From assembly GCA_947494995.1 (NCBI GenBank), contig CANLWY010000001.1, positions 1 to 64,000 of the forward strand: DNA of 64,000 bases. The letters are read 5' to 3'. How positions within the stretch are numbered: position 1 is the first letter of the stretch; each line of letters starts with the position of its first letter. The notes beneath the pieces were generated by a model. The model searched no databases and was not told where the DNA came from. It saw only the letters and a program-made list of their open reading frames with translations. Source of the DNA: an uncultured Campylobacterales bacterium. Its GTDB lineage: Bacteria; Campylobacterota; Campylobacteria; Campylobacterales; Arcobacteraceae. Shown here piece after piece: positions 24,371-32,811 of the stretch. The position numbers and the translations under genes were made by a program.

Positions 24371-25033
24371 ATGAAAATATTAGTATTAGAAGACGATTAT
24401 AGTTATAGAAGTAGTATTAAAGAATATTTAGAAGTTTTAGAATACCAAGTTGATGATTTTGAAAATGGTGATGATGCACTAAATGCTATTTTTGATAATA
24501 AATATGACCTTTTACTTATGGATATTATTGTTCCTAATATAACAGGATATGAAGTTTTAAAAGAAGTAAGAAAACATAATATAGAAGTACCTATCATTTT
24601 AGTAACCTCTCTAACTGATGTTGATGATCTTAGTGTTGGATATGAGCTAGGATGTAATGATTATATAAGAAAACCTTTCTCCTTAAAAGAATTAAAATAT
24701 AGAGTTACTGAAGCAATTAACAGCTTTCACTTTAAATCAAATACAAATAAGATTAAGCTTTATGCAGATTACATGTTTGATTTAGATAATGAAGAATTAA
24801 CTTTAAATGATACCTATATAAAACTAACTCAAGTAGAAACAAAAGTTATAAACTTTCTAATAAGAAGAAGAGGACAGTTTTGCACAACTCAAGATATGAT
24901 TGTATCTATTTGGGATGATGACTTTATTTCAGATGCAGACTTAAGAATGCATATAAAAAGAATAAGAGATAAAACGACAAAAGAGCTTATAATAAACTCA
25001 AGAGGATTAGGATATAAAATTGAAAAATTCTAA
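24371..25033 (+). CDS. OmpR-family response regulator
   Basis: A 220-residue regulator. The receiver domain has the acidic pair in VLEDDYSYRSS, phosphoacceptor Asp in LLLMDIIVP, Thr/Ser in VTSL and Lys in RKPFS. A winged-helix DNA-binding domain follows (LTQVETKVINFLIRRRGQ, DADLRMHIKRIRDK). The ORF track starts at 24323; I use the ATG at 24371 (MKILVLEDD) because receiver domains begin there. It overlaps the downstream kinase by 14 bases. It is the first gene of a three-gene sensory operon facing the respiratory operon. Confidence 0.92.
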   Translation: MKILVLEDDYSYRSSIKEYLEVLEYQVDDFENGDDALNAIFDNKYDLLLMDIIVPNITGYEVLKEVRKHNIEVPIILVTSLTDVDDLSVGYELGCNDYIRKPFSLKELKYRVTEAINSFHFKSNTNKIKLYADYMFDLDNEELTLNDTYIKLTQVETKVINFLIRRRGQFCTTQDMIVSIWDDDFISDADLRMHIKRIRDKTTKELIINSRGLGYKIEKF

Positions 25034-26195
25034 TTTATCTATTATCCTATTCTCTTTTTTATTCTCTTTATCAATATCAATAATATTCTCTATTCTTTCA
25101 TATTTCTATATACAAGAGACTATTGAATCCACTGAAGCAAAAGAGAAACATGAAATTGCTTGTTATGCGAACAAAATAACATATCAAACTAAATCAATAG
25201 AAGAGTTGAAAAAAAAGACTTTTGGAACAGTAGAATCTTTTTTATATAAAATGGCTATTATTGATAGAAACCTCAATGTTCTTTATTCTACTTTTGAAAA
25301 AAATCCTTATTATGACATCTCTAGAAAAACATATATTGATGATAATCATATATTCTACAATGATAATAAGTATTTTAGTGATGTAGGAGAAGTTAGAGTA
25401 GTTCTTCAAAAAAATTTAGACTATGATGTAATAAAAAATAAAATCATTATGTTAAGTATAGGTGGTTTATTCTTTTTTCTTATATGCTTTTTTATTCTAT
25501 ATTTTATTATTTCAAAACTATTTATTAATATTAGCGAAGCACTTGATAGATTCTTTAGAAATGCAATTCATGAAATTAGAACACCATTGGGAGTTTTACA
25601 AATCAATTTAGAATTTCTAGAAAATACACTAAAAGATTCTATGGCACTCAAAAGAGCACAAGGAGGTTTGAATAATCTTACAAGTGTATATGAAAGTATT
25701 GAATTTTGTATAAAACACAAAAAAGTATCATTTCCAAAAGAGAATATTGATATTTCACATTTTTTAAAAGCAAGAATTGATTTTTTCAAAGTTCTTGCAG
25801 ATATTAAAGGGATTAAATTAGATACTTCTATAAAAGAAAATATTTTTATGCATATTAGTAGAACAGAAATTCAAAGACTTATAGATAATAACCTATCAAA
25901 CGCTTTAAAATACTCAAAAGAGAATACAACGATTGAAATACAATTAATGCTTAACAAAAATGATATTATTCTAGTTTTTACAAATGAAGGGCAAAAAATT
26001 CCTAATTTTAATAAATTATTTCAACAATTTTATAGAGGGGACAATATAAATAGTGGGTTCGGTTTAGGCTTAGATATTATGATGCATATTTGTACTCAAT
26101 ATAACATAGAAATTGGTGTAAAATCTGAAAAAGGGAAAAACTCATTTTTATATAAAATACCAAATACCTTAAATAAAAGGTTAAAAGATGATTAG
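25020..26195 (+). CDS. Sensor histidine kinase
   Basis: A 391-residue kinase. TM1 is near 8-30 with a periplasmic region of about 115 residues, and TM2 is near 143-163. The HisKA phosphoacceptor is in FFRNAIHEIRTPLG, and the HATPase domain has NNLSNALKYS (N box), FTNEGQKI and GFGLGLDIM (G box). No HAMP domain is evident between TM2 and the H box. The start is TTG inside the regulator gene, with AGGA eight bases upstream. The short periplasmic part may sense through its partner binding protein encoded next. Confidence 0.88.
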   Translation: MKNSNLSIILFSFLFSLSISIIFSILSYFYIQETIESTEAKEKHEIACYANKITYQTKSIEELKKKTFGTVESFLYKMAIIDRNLNVLYSTFEKNPYYDISRKTYIDDNHIFYNDNKYFSDVGEVRVVLQKNLDYDVIKNKIIMLSIGGLFFFLICFFILYFIISKLFINISEALDRFFRNAIHEIRTPLGVLQINLEFLENTLKDSMALKRAQGGLNNLTSVYESIEFCIKHKKVSFPKENIDISHFLKARIDFFKVLADIKGIKLDTSIKENIFMHISRTEIQRLIDNNLSNALKYSKENTTIEIQLMLNKNDIILVFTNEGQKIPNFNKLFQQFYRGDNINSGFGLGLDIMMHICTQYNIEIGVKSEKGKNSFLYKIPNTLNKRLKDD

Positions 26196-27480
26196 ACTAT
26201 TTTTCATACTTATTTTTTCTTTTTTTATTTTAAATGCTAAATCTTTTATTTTAACACCAGAAGAAAAAAACTGGATAAAAAAACAAAAAACGATTAGAAT
26301 AGGAATTGATTCAAACTTTGCACCTTTTGAATTTATTGATAAAGAAGGTAACTTCAAAGGTATTACAGCTGATTACCTAAAAGAGATGAAAAGAATTATC
26401 AACCGTAGTTTGGACAAAGATTCCAAAATAGAGTTTGATATCATAAAAAACAAACCATGGAATGAAATTATTTCTATGACTAAAGAACATAGTATTGATA
26501 TGTTATCTTGTATTGTAGAAACTCCACAAAGAAGTAATTACTTAGACTATACTTCAATTTATCTTACTTTTCCTATGGTAATAGTAACCAACAAAGAGAC
26601 AGGCTTTATAAATAATATAGAAGAACTAAAAGGTCGATCAGTAGCTGTAATAGACAACTATACTCCCCATGAAATCCTTTCAAAATATGAAGATATATTT
26701 TTAGTAAAAACTGAAAATCTAACTCAAGCTTTAGAATTAGTATCTACAGGAAAAACTTTTGCTCACGTAGGAAACTTATCAAGGGTATCTTTTCTTTTAA
26801 AAGAAAGTGGATTTCAAAATCTTACAATCTCAGGAATTACTAATTATAAATATAACTTTTCTATGGCAGTAAAAAAGGGTGATTATATTCTAAAAAATAT
26901 TATACAAAAATCCTTTGATGCAATCCCACAAGAAATAAAAACAAGTATTTATTATAAATGGTTTCCTTTAGAATTTAAAGAAAAACAAAACTACACTCTA
27001 ATATGGGAGATTCTTTTAGGAGCGTTAATTATAACTTTACTATTATCTTTCTGGGTGTTTAAATTAAATATAAACATAAAAAGAAAAACTATTGATAAAG
27101 AAGTACTTCTAGAAGATAAAAACTGGTTAAACAACTCTTTAAAAACTGCTGGTATTTGTGCATGGCAATGGGATTTAGAACAAAATAAAATCAAAATAAA
27201 TCCAAGTTTTGCAACACTACTTAATCTAGGAGATAAAGAGATTATAATTTCTGTAAAATATTTTAAAAGTCTTATTGAAGAAGAGGATTTATCAACTCTT
27301 TTAACAAATATGGAAAAACACTTTAGCAACAAAGATAAAGCATTTTCATCTATTCTTAGAATTAAAACTGAAGAAAAACATGAAAAAAAGATGGAATTTA
27401 TTGGGGGAATTGATAAAGTAAATATCTTTAATCATCCCAAAACTATTATTGGTATTGCAAAAGAGATTAAAAAAGATTAG
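26188..27480 (+). CDS. Periplasmic-binding-domain/PAS sensor protein without kinase
   Basis: A 430-residue protein. Signal/anchor at 1-18, then a type-3 solute-binding domain (about 28-265: IRIGIDSNFAPFEFIDKEGN, DMLSCIVETPQRSNYLDYT), a TM helix near 272-290, and a C-terminal PAS-like domain (AGICAWQWDLEQNKIKINPS) that ends the protein. This is the EvgS/BvgS input architecture with kinase domains missing. It overlaps the histidine kinase gene by eight bases and probably passes ligand information to that kinase. The gene ends convergently, overlapping the decahaem cytochrome by four bases. Confidence 0.85.
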   Translation: MIRLFFILIFSFFILNAKSFILTPEEKNWIKKQKTIRIGIDSNFAPFEFIDKEGNFKGITADYLKEMKRIINRSLDKDSKIEFDIIKNKPWNEIISMTKEHSIDMLSCIVETPQRSNYLDYTSIYLTFPMVIVTNKETGFINNIEELKGRSVAVIDNYTPHEILSKYEDIFLVKTENLTQALELVSTGKTFAHVGNLSRVSFLLKESGFQNLTISGITNYKYNFSMAVKKGDYILKNIIQKSFDAIPQEIKTSIYYKWFPLEFKEKQNYTLIWEILLGALIITLLLSFWVFKLNINIKRKTIDKEVLLEDKNWLNNSLKTAGICAWQWDLEQNKIKINPSFATLLNLGDKEIIISVKYFKSLIEEEDLSTLLTNMEKHFSNKDKAFSSILRIKTEEKHEKKMEFIGGIDKVNIFNHPKTIIGIAKEIKKD

Positions 27481-28949
27481 AACATATTTGCTCTAATCTT
27501 TTTATACTTATCTGATTGTAATTTTTCTTTTTGTTGTGAAGTAAGAGGAGAACCTTTAATAACTGTTCCATTTAATAAATCAAGTACTGTATTTGTACTC
27601 TTTTTAGGATTTAAAATAAGTGGATTTTCATGACAAGCTTCACATGATCTTGCATTTTTACTTATTGTATGAGGAGAATAAGGAGTGAAGCCCTCTATTT
27701 TTTTATCTCCTAACTTATGAACATCATCAAAAACCATCTCCCCTTTATCATTTCTATAAGAAATCCTATACTGATAAAAAGGTCTTAAAACTCTTATTTT
27801 ACCATCCTCTGAGTTTCCTAAAAGAAGATGTTCCCATCTTCTAAATCTATAACCACTATACCAAACTCCTTTTTTCATTTTTCCATCCACCCAGTCTGGC
27901 ATATATGGTTCAGGTTCTTTTTTAGCCTTAATTGCCTTTTTTAAAAAGGCTGAAAGATAAGCATCTTCTTGATCTATTAGGTTTTTCCACTTCTTGTAAT
28001 CTTTTGTATCATCCCTAAAAATAGATAATTCATAATTGCTTATTTGCCAAGAGCTATGACAAGCTGAACAAGCTATCTTATCATGATAAGAGTCATGACC
28101 TTCATTTTGACTCAAATTTTTATGACAATTACTACAAGAGGCTCTATTTTTATCAAACATTACCTCATCTTTTTTATGACAGTCTACGCAAGAAAGTCCT
28201 GCTTTATAGTGAATATCTTCACTTAGATTATGATATGAATTCCCATAAGTTGTTTTGGGATATTTTCCTTTTTTTGTAATTGGTGCTTTATAAGCATGGT
28301 CAAAATCTTTAGGGAAAAGTCCTAAATAATCTGTACCCACATAGTTTTTATTATGACAAGAAAGACATGCACTCATAGGAGGTTTTTTTGATAATTTATG
28401 CACCTTAGCATAAGGAGATTTATCTTTAATAGTTAAATCACTTCCTTTATATTTGCCATCAAGTGAATATTCAATATGGCAAGCCATGCAACCTTTCCCT
28501 CTATTCATACCTTTTTCACCGGAACTTTGATTTCCAATATGACACTTCAAGCATTTTCGTCTTAAAAAATCATCACTTAACTCTTCTAAAGTCCTTATAT
28601 CATCTTTTGGAAGTGGTAGAGACTGAAGTGTTCCTAATACCTCTTTTCCTATCCATAAAGATTTAGTTAAACTAATCTCATCTTTTAATGTCACATGGGA
28701 AGATTTTTTAAAACTATGACTATCCTCTTTATGACAAGAAATACAAAATTTATCTACATTTTCAAGTGAGTCTGGATGTAGTACAACATCATCATGAGTA
28801 TAATTATCTCTTTTATTTGGTTCAATATGACAAGCTACACAATCAAAGTTATGATTTTCTTCATCAAAAGTCTCTATGTTATGACAAGTTTTACAATCTT
28901 CTGCAAAAAGAAAAATAGAAAAACACAAAAACAATACTATTTTAAACAT
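27477..28949 (-). CDS. Periplasmic decahaem c-type cytochrome
   Basis: A 490-residue exported protein with a signal peptide (MFKIVLFLCFSIFLFAEDC) and ten CxxCH haem sites that I count by eye: CKTCH, CVACH, CISCH, CLKCH, CMACH, CLSCH, CVDCH, CSNCH, CSACH, CEACH. Spacing and flanks (e.g. HYKAGLSCVDCH, NARSCEACH) match the twelve-haem protein encoded just upstream, so the two are paralogues. It is the last gene of the respiratory operon. Likely role: an electron conduit in the periplasm. The terminal acceptor or donor is unknown. Confidence 0.88.
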   Translation of the reverse strand: MFKIVLFLCFSIFLFAEDCKTCHNIETFDEENHNFDCVACHIEPNKRDNYTHDDVVLHPDSLENVDKFCISCHKEDSHSFKKSSHVTLKDEISLTKSLWIGKEVLGTLQSLPLPKDDIRTLEELSDDFLRRKCLKCHIGNQSSGEKGMNRGKGCMACHIEYSLDGKYKGSDLTIKDKSPYAKVHKLSKKPPMSACLSCHNKNYVGTDYLGLFPKDFDHAYKAPITKKGKYPKTTYGNSYHNLSEDIHYKAGLSCVDCHKKDEVMFDKNRASCSNCHKNLSQNEGHDSYHDKIACSACHSSWQISNYELSIFRDDTKDYKKWKNLIDQEDAYLSAFLKKAIKAKKEPEPYMPDWVDGKMKKGVWYSGYRFRRWEHLLLGNSEDGKIRVLRPFYQYRISYRNDKGEMVFDDVHKLGDKKIEGFTPYSPHTISKNARSCEACHENPLILNPKKSTNTVLDLLNGTVIKGSPLTSQQKEKLQSDKYKKIRANMF

Positions 28950-30676
28950 GATGTTTTTCCTTCATCAAATAAAAGCTTTGACTTCTCAAAATCTTCATAT
29001 ATCTTATCATCATACTCTCTATGACAAAGAATACACTTGTAAGCTTCTATCACTCTATTTAACTCCTCTTTATTAAAACTTCTAGCTTTTTCTCTAGAAG
29101 TTGTTTGGAATTGTTTCCCTTCTAATGATACAAAAGCATCTATGGGATAATCAAAATCCATTCCACTTTTTGAGGAGTTATAAAAAGGTGAAAAACTAAC
29201 TTTATCTTTTTCTATTTTTAAATTTCCACGTCCTAATCCCAAACTTGCAGGGTCAATATGACAATCTACACAAGTTCTAGCTTTTCCTGTAGTATGAGGA
29301 TCCCATCCAGCCATCGCCATTGCATGAAACTGCTCTATTTCTTTATCTTTAAATACTGTTCCAATCACTTGACATCCTGGTGCAAATGGCATGATTTTTT
29401 CATTATAACCAATACCTAAAGAGGGAGATTCAAACCGTAAAAAACTTCTAAACTCCATCCACTTTCCATCTGTCATCTCTTTTTTAACCCAATCATACTG
29501 TTTTCCATTTTCAAAATATACTTCATGGCAACCATAACAACTAGCCATCCATTGAGTATGACAAGCTGAACAATCTAATCTTTCATGAATAGAAGAGTTA
29601 TGATATGGCTTATCACTCATTTTTGTTAAATCAAATGCTTTTCCATCTCTTTTTCTATAAAACTTTACTTCATCTTCTTCATTTTTTTGAAGATTATAAA
29701 TTGGAGCATTTTTCCTTTCACTATAGGCTATACTTTCTGGCATTGGCATTGTTCCATTCAAAGTAAGAAGTTTTTCTGCAAGAGTATCAGGAAGCATTGT
29801 TTTAAACTTGGCATCATGACAATCAGTACACTTAATATCTACTGCATCTTCCATATGTATATTTTTTCTACCATCTCCCATTACACCAATTTCTGTATGA
29901 CAATCAATACAATCAAGACCAGCTTTTTCATGGTGAACATCAGCAGGTAGTTCATAATAAAACCTTGTAGAATCTAACTTATTAGTAAACTCACCTTTTT
30001 TATATGGCGTACCATAACCTTCACTCTCAAATTTTCCAAAATATGAAGTTCCAATTCTATTAGATCTATTGTGGCACTTTAAACAGGTTTTTGAAGGTAT
30101 TCGTGTAGTAAACTTAGTATGTTTTCCTTCTTCTTTTTCCTCAACTCTATGACAATTAGCACAACCTCCCCCTTTTGCCAAAGATTTATCATGAAATATA
30201 TCTTCATCTTGATTAATATGACAAGAGGCACAAGCTTTTGCAAAATGGCTATTAGCTAACTCTTCTGCGAACTCTTTATTATCAAGTCCTGTAGATTTTT
30301 CTACCCATTGTTCTTGTAAAACATGTTTAATTCCTCTTTGATTCTCCATAGGACTCATCTTAATTCTATGTATAATATCACTATGACAACTTCCACAATA
30401 TTTATCTGCATGTTCTAGACGTGAAGGGTTTTTTACCATTGCTACATGAGCAGATTCTTTAGTCGTTGCAAGTTGATTTCCTCCATGACACGAGGCACAA
30501 CCAAAAAGTTCTACAGGATGAGAGTTATCTATACTTTGATAACTACTATGACATGACATACATTGATCAGGAGAACTTCTAACAACTCTTGGTTTTTCTA
30601 ACTGCTTAAAGACAAAAACAAAAATTAAAAAAGTTGATACTATTGCTAATAGTTTATATAAAGATGAGATACGCAT
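28937..30676 (-). CDS. Membrane-anchored dodecahaem c-type cytochrome
   Basis: A 579-residue protein from the ATG at 30676. The track starts 18 codons earlier, but MRISSLYKLLAIVSTFL at 30676 gives a proper signal anchor and follows GGACGG. I count twelve CxxCH sites: CMSCH, CASCH, CGSCH, CASCH, CANCH, CLKCH, CIDCH, CTDCH, CSACH, CYGCH, CVDCH, CILCH. The hydrophobic N-terminus is probably uncleaved. The gene overlaps cytochrome b by 23 bases and the decahaem gene by 13, so all are translationally linked. It probably takes electrons from the Rieske/cytochrome b pair. Confidence 0.88.
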   Translation of the reverse strand: MRISSLYKLLAIVSTFLIFVFVFKQLEKPRVVRSSPDQCMSCHSSYQSIDNSHPVELFGCASCHGGNQLATTKESAHVAMVKNPSRLEHADKYCGSCHSDIIHRIKMSPMENQRGIKHVLQEQWVEKSTGLDNKEFAEELANSHFAKACASCHINQDEDIFHDKSLAKGGGCANCHRVEEKEEGKHTKFTTRIPSKTCLKCHNRSNRIGTSYFGKFESEGYGTPYKKGEFTNKLDSTRFYYELPADVHHEKAGLDCIDCHTEIGVMGDGRKNIHMEDAVDIKCTDCHDAKFKTMLPDTLAEKLLTLNGTMPMPESIAYSERKNAPIYNLQKNEEDEVKFYRKRDGKAFDLTKMSDKPYHNSSIHERLDCSACHTQWMASCYGCHEVYFENGKQYDWVKKEMTDGKWMEFRSFLRFESPSLGIGYNEKIMPFAPGCQVIGTVFKDKEIEQFHAMAMAGWDPHTTGKARTCVDCHIDPASLGLGRGNLKIEKDKVSFSPFYNSSKSGMDFDYPIDAFVSLEGKQFQTTSREKARSFNKEELNRVIEAYKCILCHREYDDKIYEDFEKSKLLFDEGKTSCLK

Positions 30677-31448
30677 AAAAAGCCGTCCATAAAAGTAATA
30701 AATAATTAATAGTTTTTCTATATTTTTCAAAATAAAAATATGTAACTAACAACATAAAAGGAAAAGTAATCACTAAATCCACTAGAAGAGTTGAAACTCC
30801 TTTTACAAGAAGATTTTCTGCTCCTTTGAAAAACCAAGGACCAGTAACATGAACTAAAGTTAAATTGATATCCAAGTCTTGTGGCATAGTGAAAATCATC
30901 ATAACCAGAACTGTAAGCCCAAGAGCTATAATAAAATATTTTGTTTTTAGTTTACCAATATGTTTATAGATAGCAAAAGCAAGTAAAATTGGTAGAAATA
31001 AAATATGCCAAATATAAAATTTCCAGACAAATAGACTATTATCTTCAAATAAAAATATAAACCACTCTAATACTGGCGTCTGCTTTATAAGTGAGAGGGC
31101 TACTTCACCAGCTGAGAGCCCATTTAAATCTGCTTTTAAAACATATCCTGTGAACATTAAAAAAAATAAAACTAATGTAGCTAAAACAGAATAATTCCAA
31201 GAAGTCTCTGAGATTTTAACTTTTAGTTTTAGAAGTTCTAAAATAATATGTAAGATTAAAAAAAGAACAAACAGCTCTGAGCTAAAATAGTGTATTTGTC
31301 TAAAAATATTTCCATAAGGTACTAAGTAAGTAATAGTTTGAACACTTTCATAAGCATTAAAAGGTTTATAAATAAATGCTAAAATAAGTCCACTTAACAT
31401 ACTTACATTAAAAAGTGCTAAACATATCCATGAAATAACTATTGCCAC
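30654..31448 (-). CDS. Cytochrome b (bis-haem, bc-complex type)
   Basis: A 264-residue membrane protein with about six hydrophobic segments. The two haem-b helices each carry a histidine pair 14-15 residues apart (RQIHYFSSELFVLFLILH; FYIWHILFLPILLAFAIYKH), the signature of the N-terminal half of cytochrome b/PetB. It lies four bases after the Rieske gene, as in bc-type quinol oxidoreductases. It is shorter than full cytochrome b of bc1 complexes. The quinone site and proton-motive function are inferred. Confidence 0.85.
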   Translation of the reverse strand: MAIVISWICLALFNVSMLSGLILAFIYKPFNAYESVQTITYLVPYGNIFRQIHYFSSELFVLFLILHIILELLKLKVKISETSWNYSVLATLVLFFLMFTGYVLKADLNGLSAGEVALSLIKQTPVLEWFIFLFEDNSLFVWKFYIWHILFLPILLAFAIYKHIGKLKTKYFIIALGLTVLVMMIFTMPQDLDINLTLVHVTGPWFFKGAENLLVKGVSTLLVDLVITFPFMLLVTYFYFEKYRKTINYLLLLWTAFYAYLIFI

Positions 31449-31452
31449 TTTA

Positions 31453-31872
31453 TCAACCTATATATAAAAGTGAGTCTTTAATTTTAAAACTTAGCATATC
31501 CAAGTCCCTTTTTGCAGGACCTTTGAGCCTTTTGCCATTAAAATCAAATTCACTGTCATGACAAGGACAAACAAATTTTTGATTCTTATCATCAATATTT
31601 AATCCACATCCTAAGTGAGTACATTTAGAATTAAAAACATAGATATTTTCATCCTCTTTTCTAATAAAAACATTTGGGTATTTACTTATGGAGCTTGTTA
31701 GTTCACTTAAAGGGATAATTAAAGAGTCTTTTGGATTCTCTTCAAAACTTGTGAACTTATATAAAGGATAAAGGAAAGCCCCTCCTCCTATAAAAGGAAG
31801 AGCTTTTACAAAATTTTTTAATATTTTTCTTCTTTTAGGATTAACATCCTTCAAGTTGCACTGGTCCTGCAT
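31453..31872 (-). CDS. Rieske 2Fe-2S protein
   Basis: The cluster motif is intact: CTHLGC followed by CPCHDSEF. A short basic N-terminus with adjacent arginines (NPKRRKILKNF) before a hydrophobic stretch (ALPFIGGGAFLYPLY) resembles a Tat-type anchor usual for Rieske subunits. The start is uncertain. The ORF track opens at 31941, deep inside the upstream gene; the ATG at 31872 leaves a 32-base overlap and gives a normal length (139 aa). It pairs with cytochrome b downstream. Confidence 0.85.
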   Translation of the reverse strand: MQDQCNLKDVNPKRRKILKNFVKALPFIGGGAFLYPLYKFTSFEENPKDSLIIPLSELTSSISKYPNVFIRKEDENIYVFNSKCTHLGCGLNIDDKNQKFVCPCHDSEFDFNGKRLKGPAKRDLDMLSFKIKDSLLYIG

Positions 31873-32197
31873 CAGCACTTGGTCCATCCTCTGCTTTTGA
31901 TTGTTCAACAACTGTACCAAACTCTGGAATCTCTCCATCATCAGCTAATCTTTGGACAATATCATTATAGTTTGCCCAAGCTAACCTATCCCAACTATTT
32001 GCTTGAATAGCTTTTTTAGCATAAGCTTGTGCTAAAGGTACATTATCCTCTTCTAATGCTTCTCTTGATAAATTAATATACTTTTCACATAATGCTTTGT
32101 TCATCTTGTATTCTTGAGTACTAGAAGCACTTAGATTTTGATAACCTATAAACAATAATACTAAAAGGCTTAATATAAATAATCCACTCTTTCTCAT
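31841..32197 (-). CDS. Small exported helical (TPR-like) protein
   Basis: A 118-residue protein with a signal peptide (LFILSLLVLLFIGYQNLSA). A helical repeat segment follows (ALEEDNVPLAQAYAKKAIQA, SWDRLAWANYNDIVQRLADD) that resembles one TPR unit, then an acidic tail ending in Cys. I do not recognise a named family. Its place between the ferredoxin-like subunit and the Rieske protein suggests an assembly factor or structural subunit of the complex in the periplasm. Confidence 0.7.
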   Translation of the reverse strand: MRKSGLFILSLLVLLFIGYQNLSASSTQEYKMNKALCEKYINLSREALEEDNVPLAQAYAKKAIQANSWDRLAWANYNDIVQRLADDGEIPEFGTVVEQSKAEDGPSADAGPVQLEGC

Positions 32198-32212
32198 TTC
32201 TCTTTCTCCTTA

Positions 32213-32800
32213 CTAAAATAGTGTTATATAATAAACATTAGGTTTTGCACCTTCTGCTTCTTTTAATCTTTTAATAGAAGTTGCATCCCTTAATAGTTTT
32301 GAAACTTCACTATTCTCATCATTTAAATCTCCAAAAACTCTAGAGTTTCCAACACATGTATTAACACATGCTGGATCTAAACCTTGAAGTACTCGTGGTA
32401 AACAGAATGTACACTTATCTACAGTTTTTGCCTCTTCATCATAGTATCTTGCATTATAAGTACAAGCTACCATACATGCTTTACACCCAATACACATATC
32501 AGGTTCTACTAAAACAATACCATCTTCTTCTCTTTTAAAACTAGCTCCTGTAGGACAAACATCTACACAAGCAGCATTATCACAATGATTACATAGTACT
32601 GGTAGAAACTCTACTTTAGCTTTCCCAAATCTATTAGTACTTTCAACTTCAAATACTCTTGTTCTATATGCTTCTTTTAAAGCAGGAACATCCCACTCTG
32701 TTTTACAAGCAACATAACAAGCATCACAACCTATACATCTATCTGCAACAATTACCATTGCTAGGTTTCTATCTTTTTTTAACGTATTAATTACACCCAT
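32213..32800 (-). CDS. 4Fe-4S electron-transfer subunit (PsrB/PhsB-like)
   Basis: A 195-residue ferredoxin-like subunit with four Cys clusters in order: CIGCDACYVAC, CNHCDNAACVDVCP, CIGCKACMVAC, CTFCLPRVL...CVNTC, enough for four 4Fe-4S centres. This is the B subunit of the DMSO-reductase-type molybdoenzymes that pair with NrfD anchors. It has no signal peptide and is presumably exported with the Tat-dependent catalytic subunit. It follows the catalytic subunit gene by 11 bases. Confidence 0.92.
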   Translation of the reverse strand: MGVINTLKKDRNLAMVIVADRCIGCDACYVACKTEWDVPALKEAYRTRVFEVESTNRFGKAKVEFLPVLCNHCDNAACVDVCPTGASFKREEDGIVLVEPDMCIGCKACMVACTYNARYYDEEAKTVDKCTFCLPRVLQGLDPACVNTCVGNSRVFGDLNDENSEVSKLLRDATSIKRLKEAEGAKPNVYYITLF

Positions 32801-32811
32801 GATAACACCTC

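Noticed and set aside
27477-27480. Fusion or frameshift of the SBP-PAS protein with a downstream kinase
   Set aside because: The sequence beyond 27480 on the plus strand is antisense to the decahaem cytochrome and shows no kinase motifs in any frame I can see.
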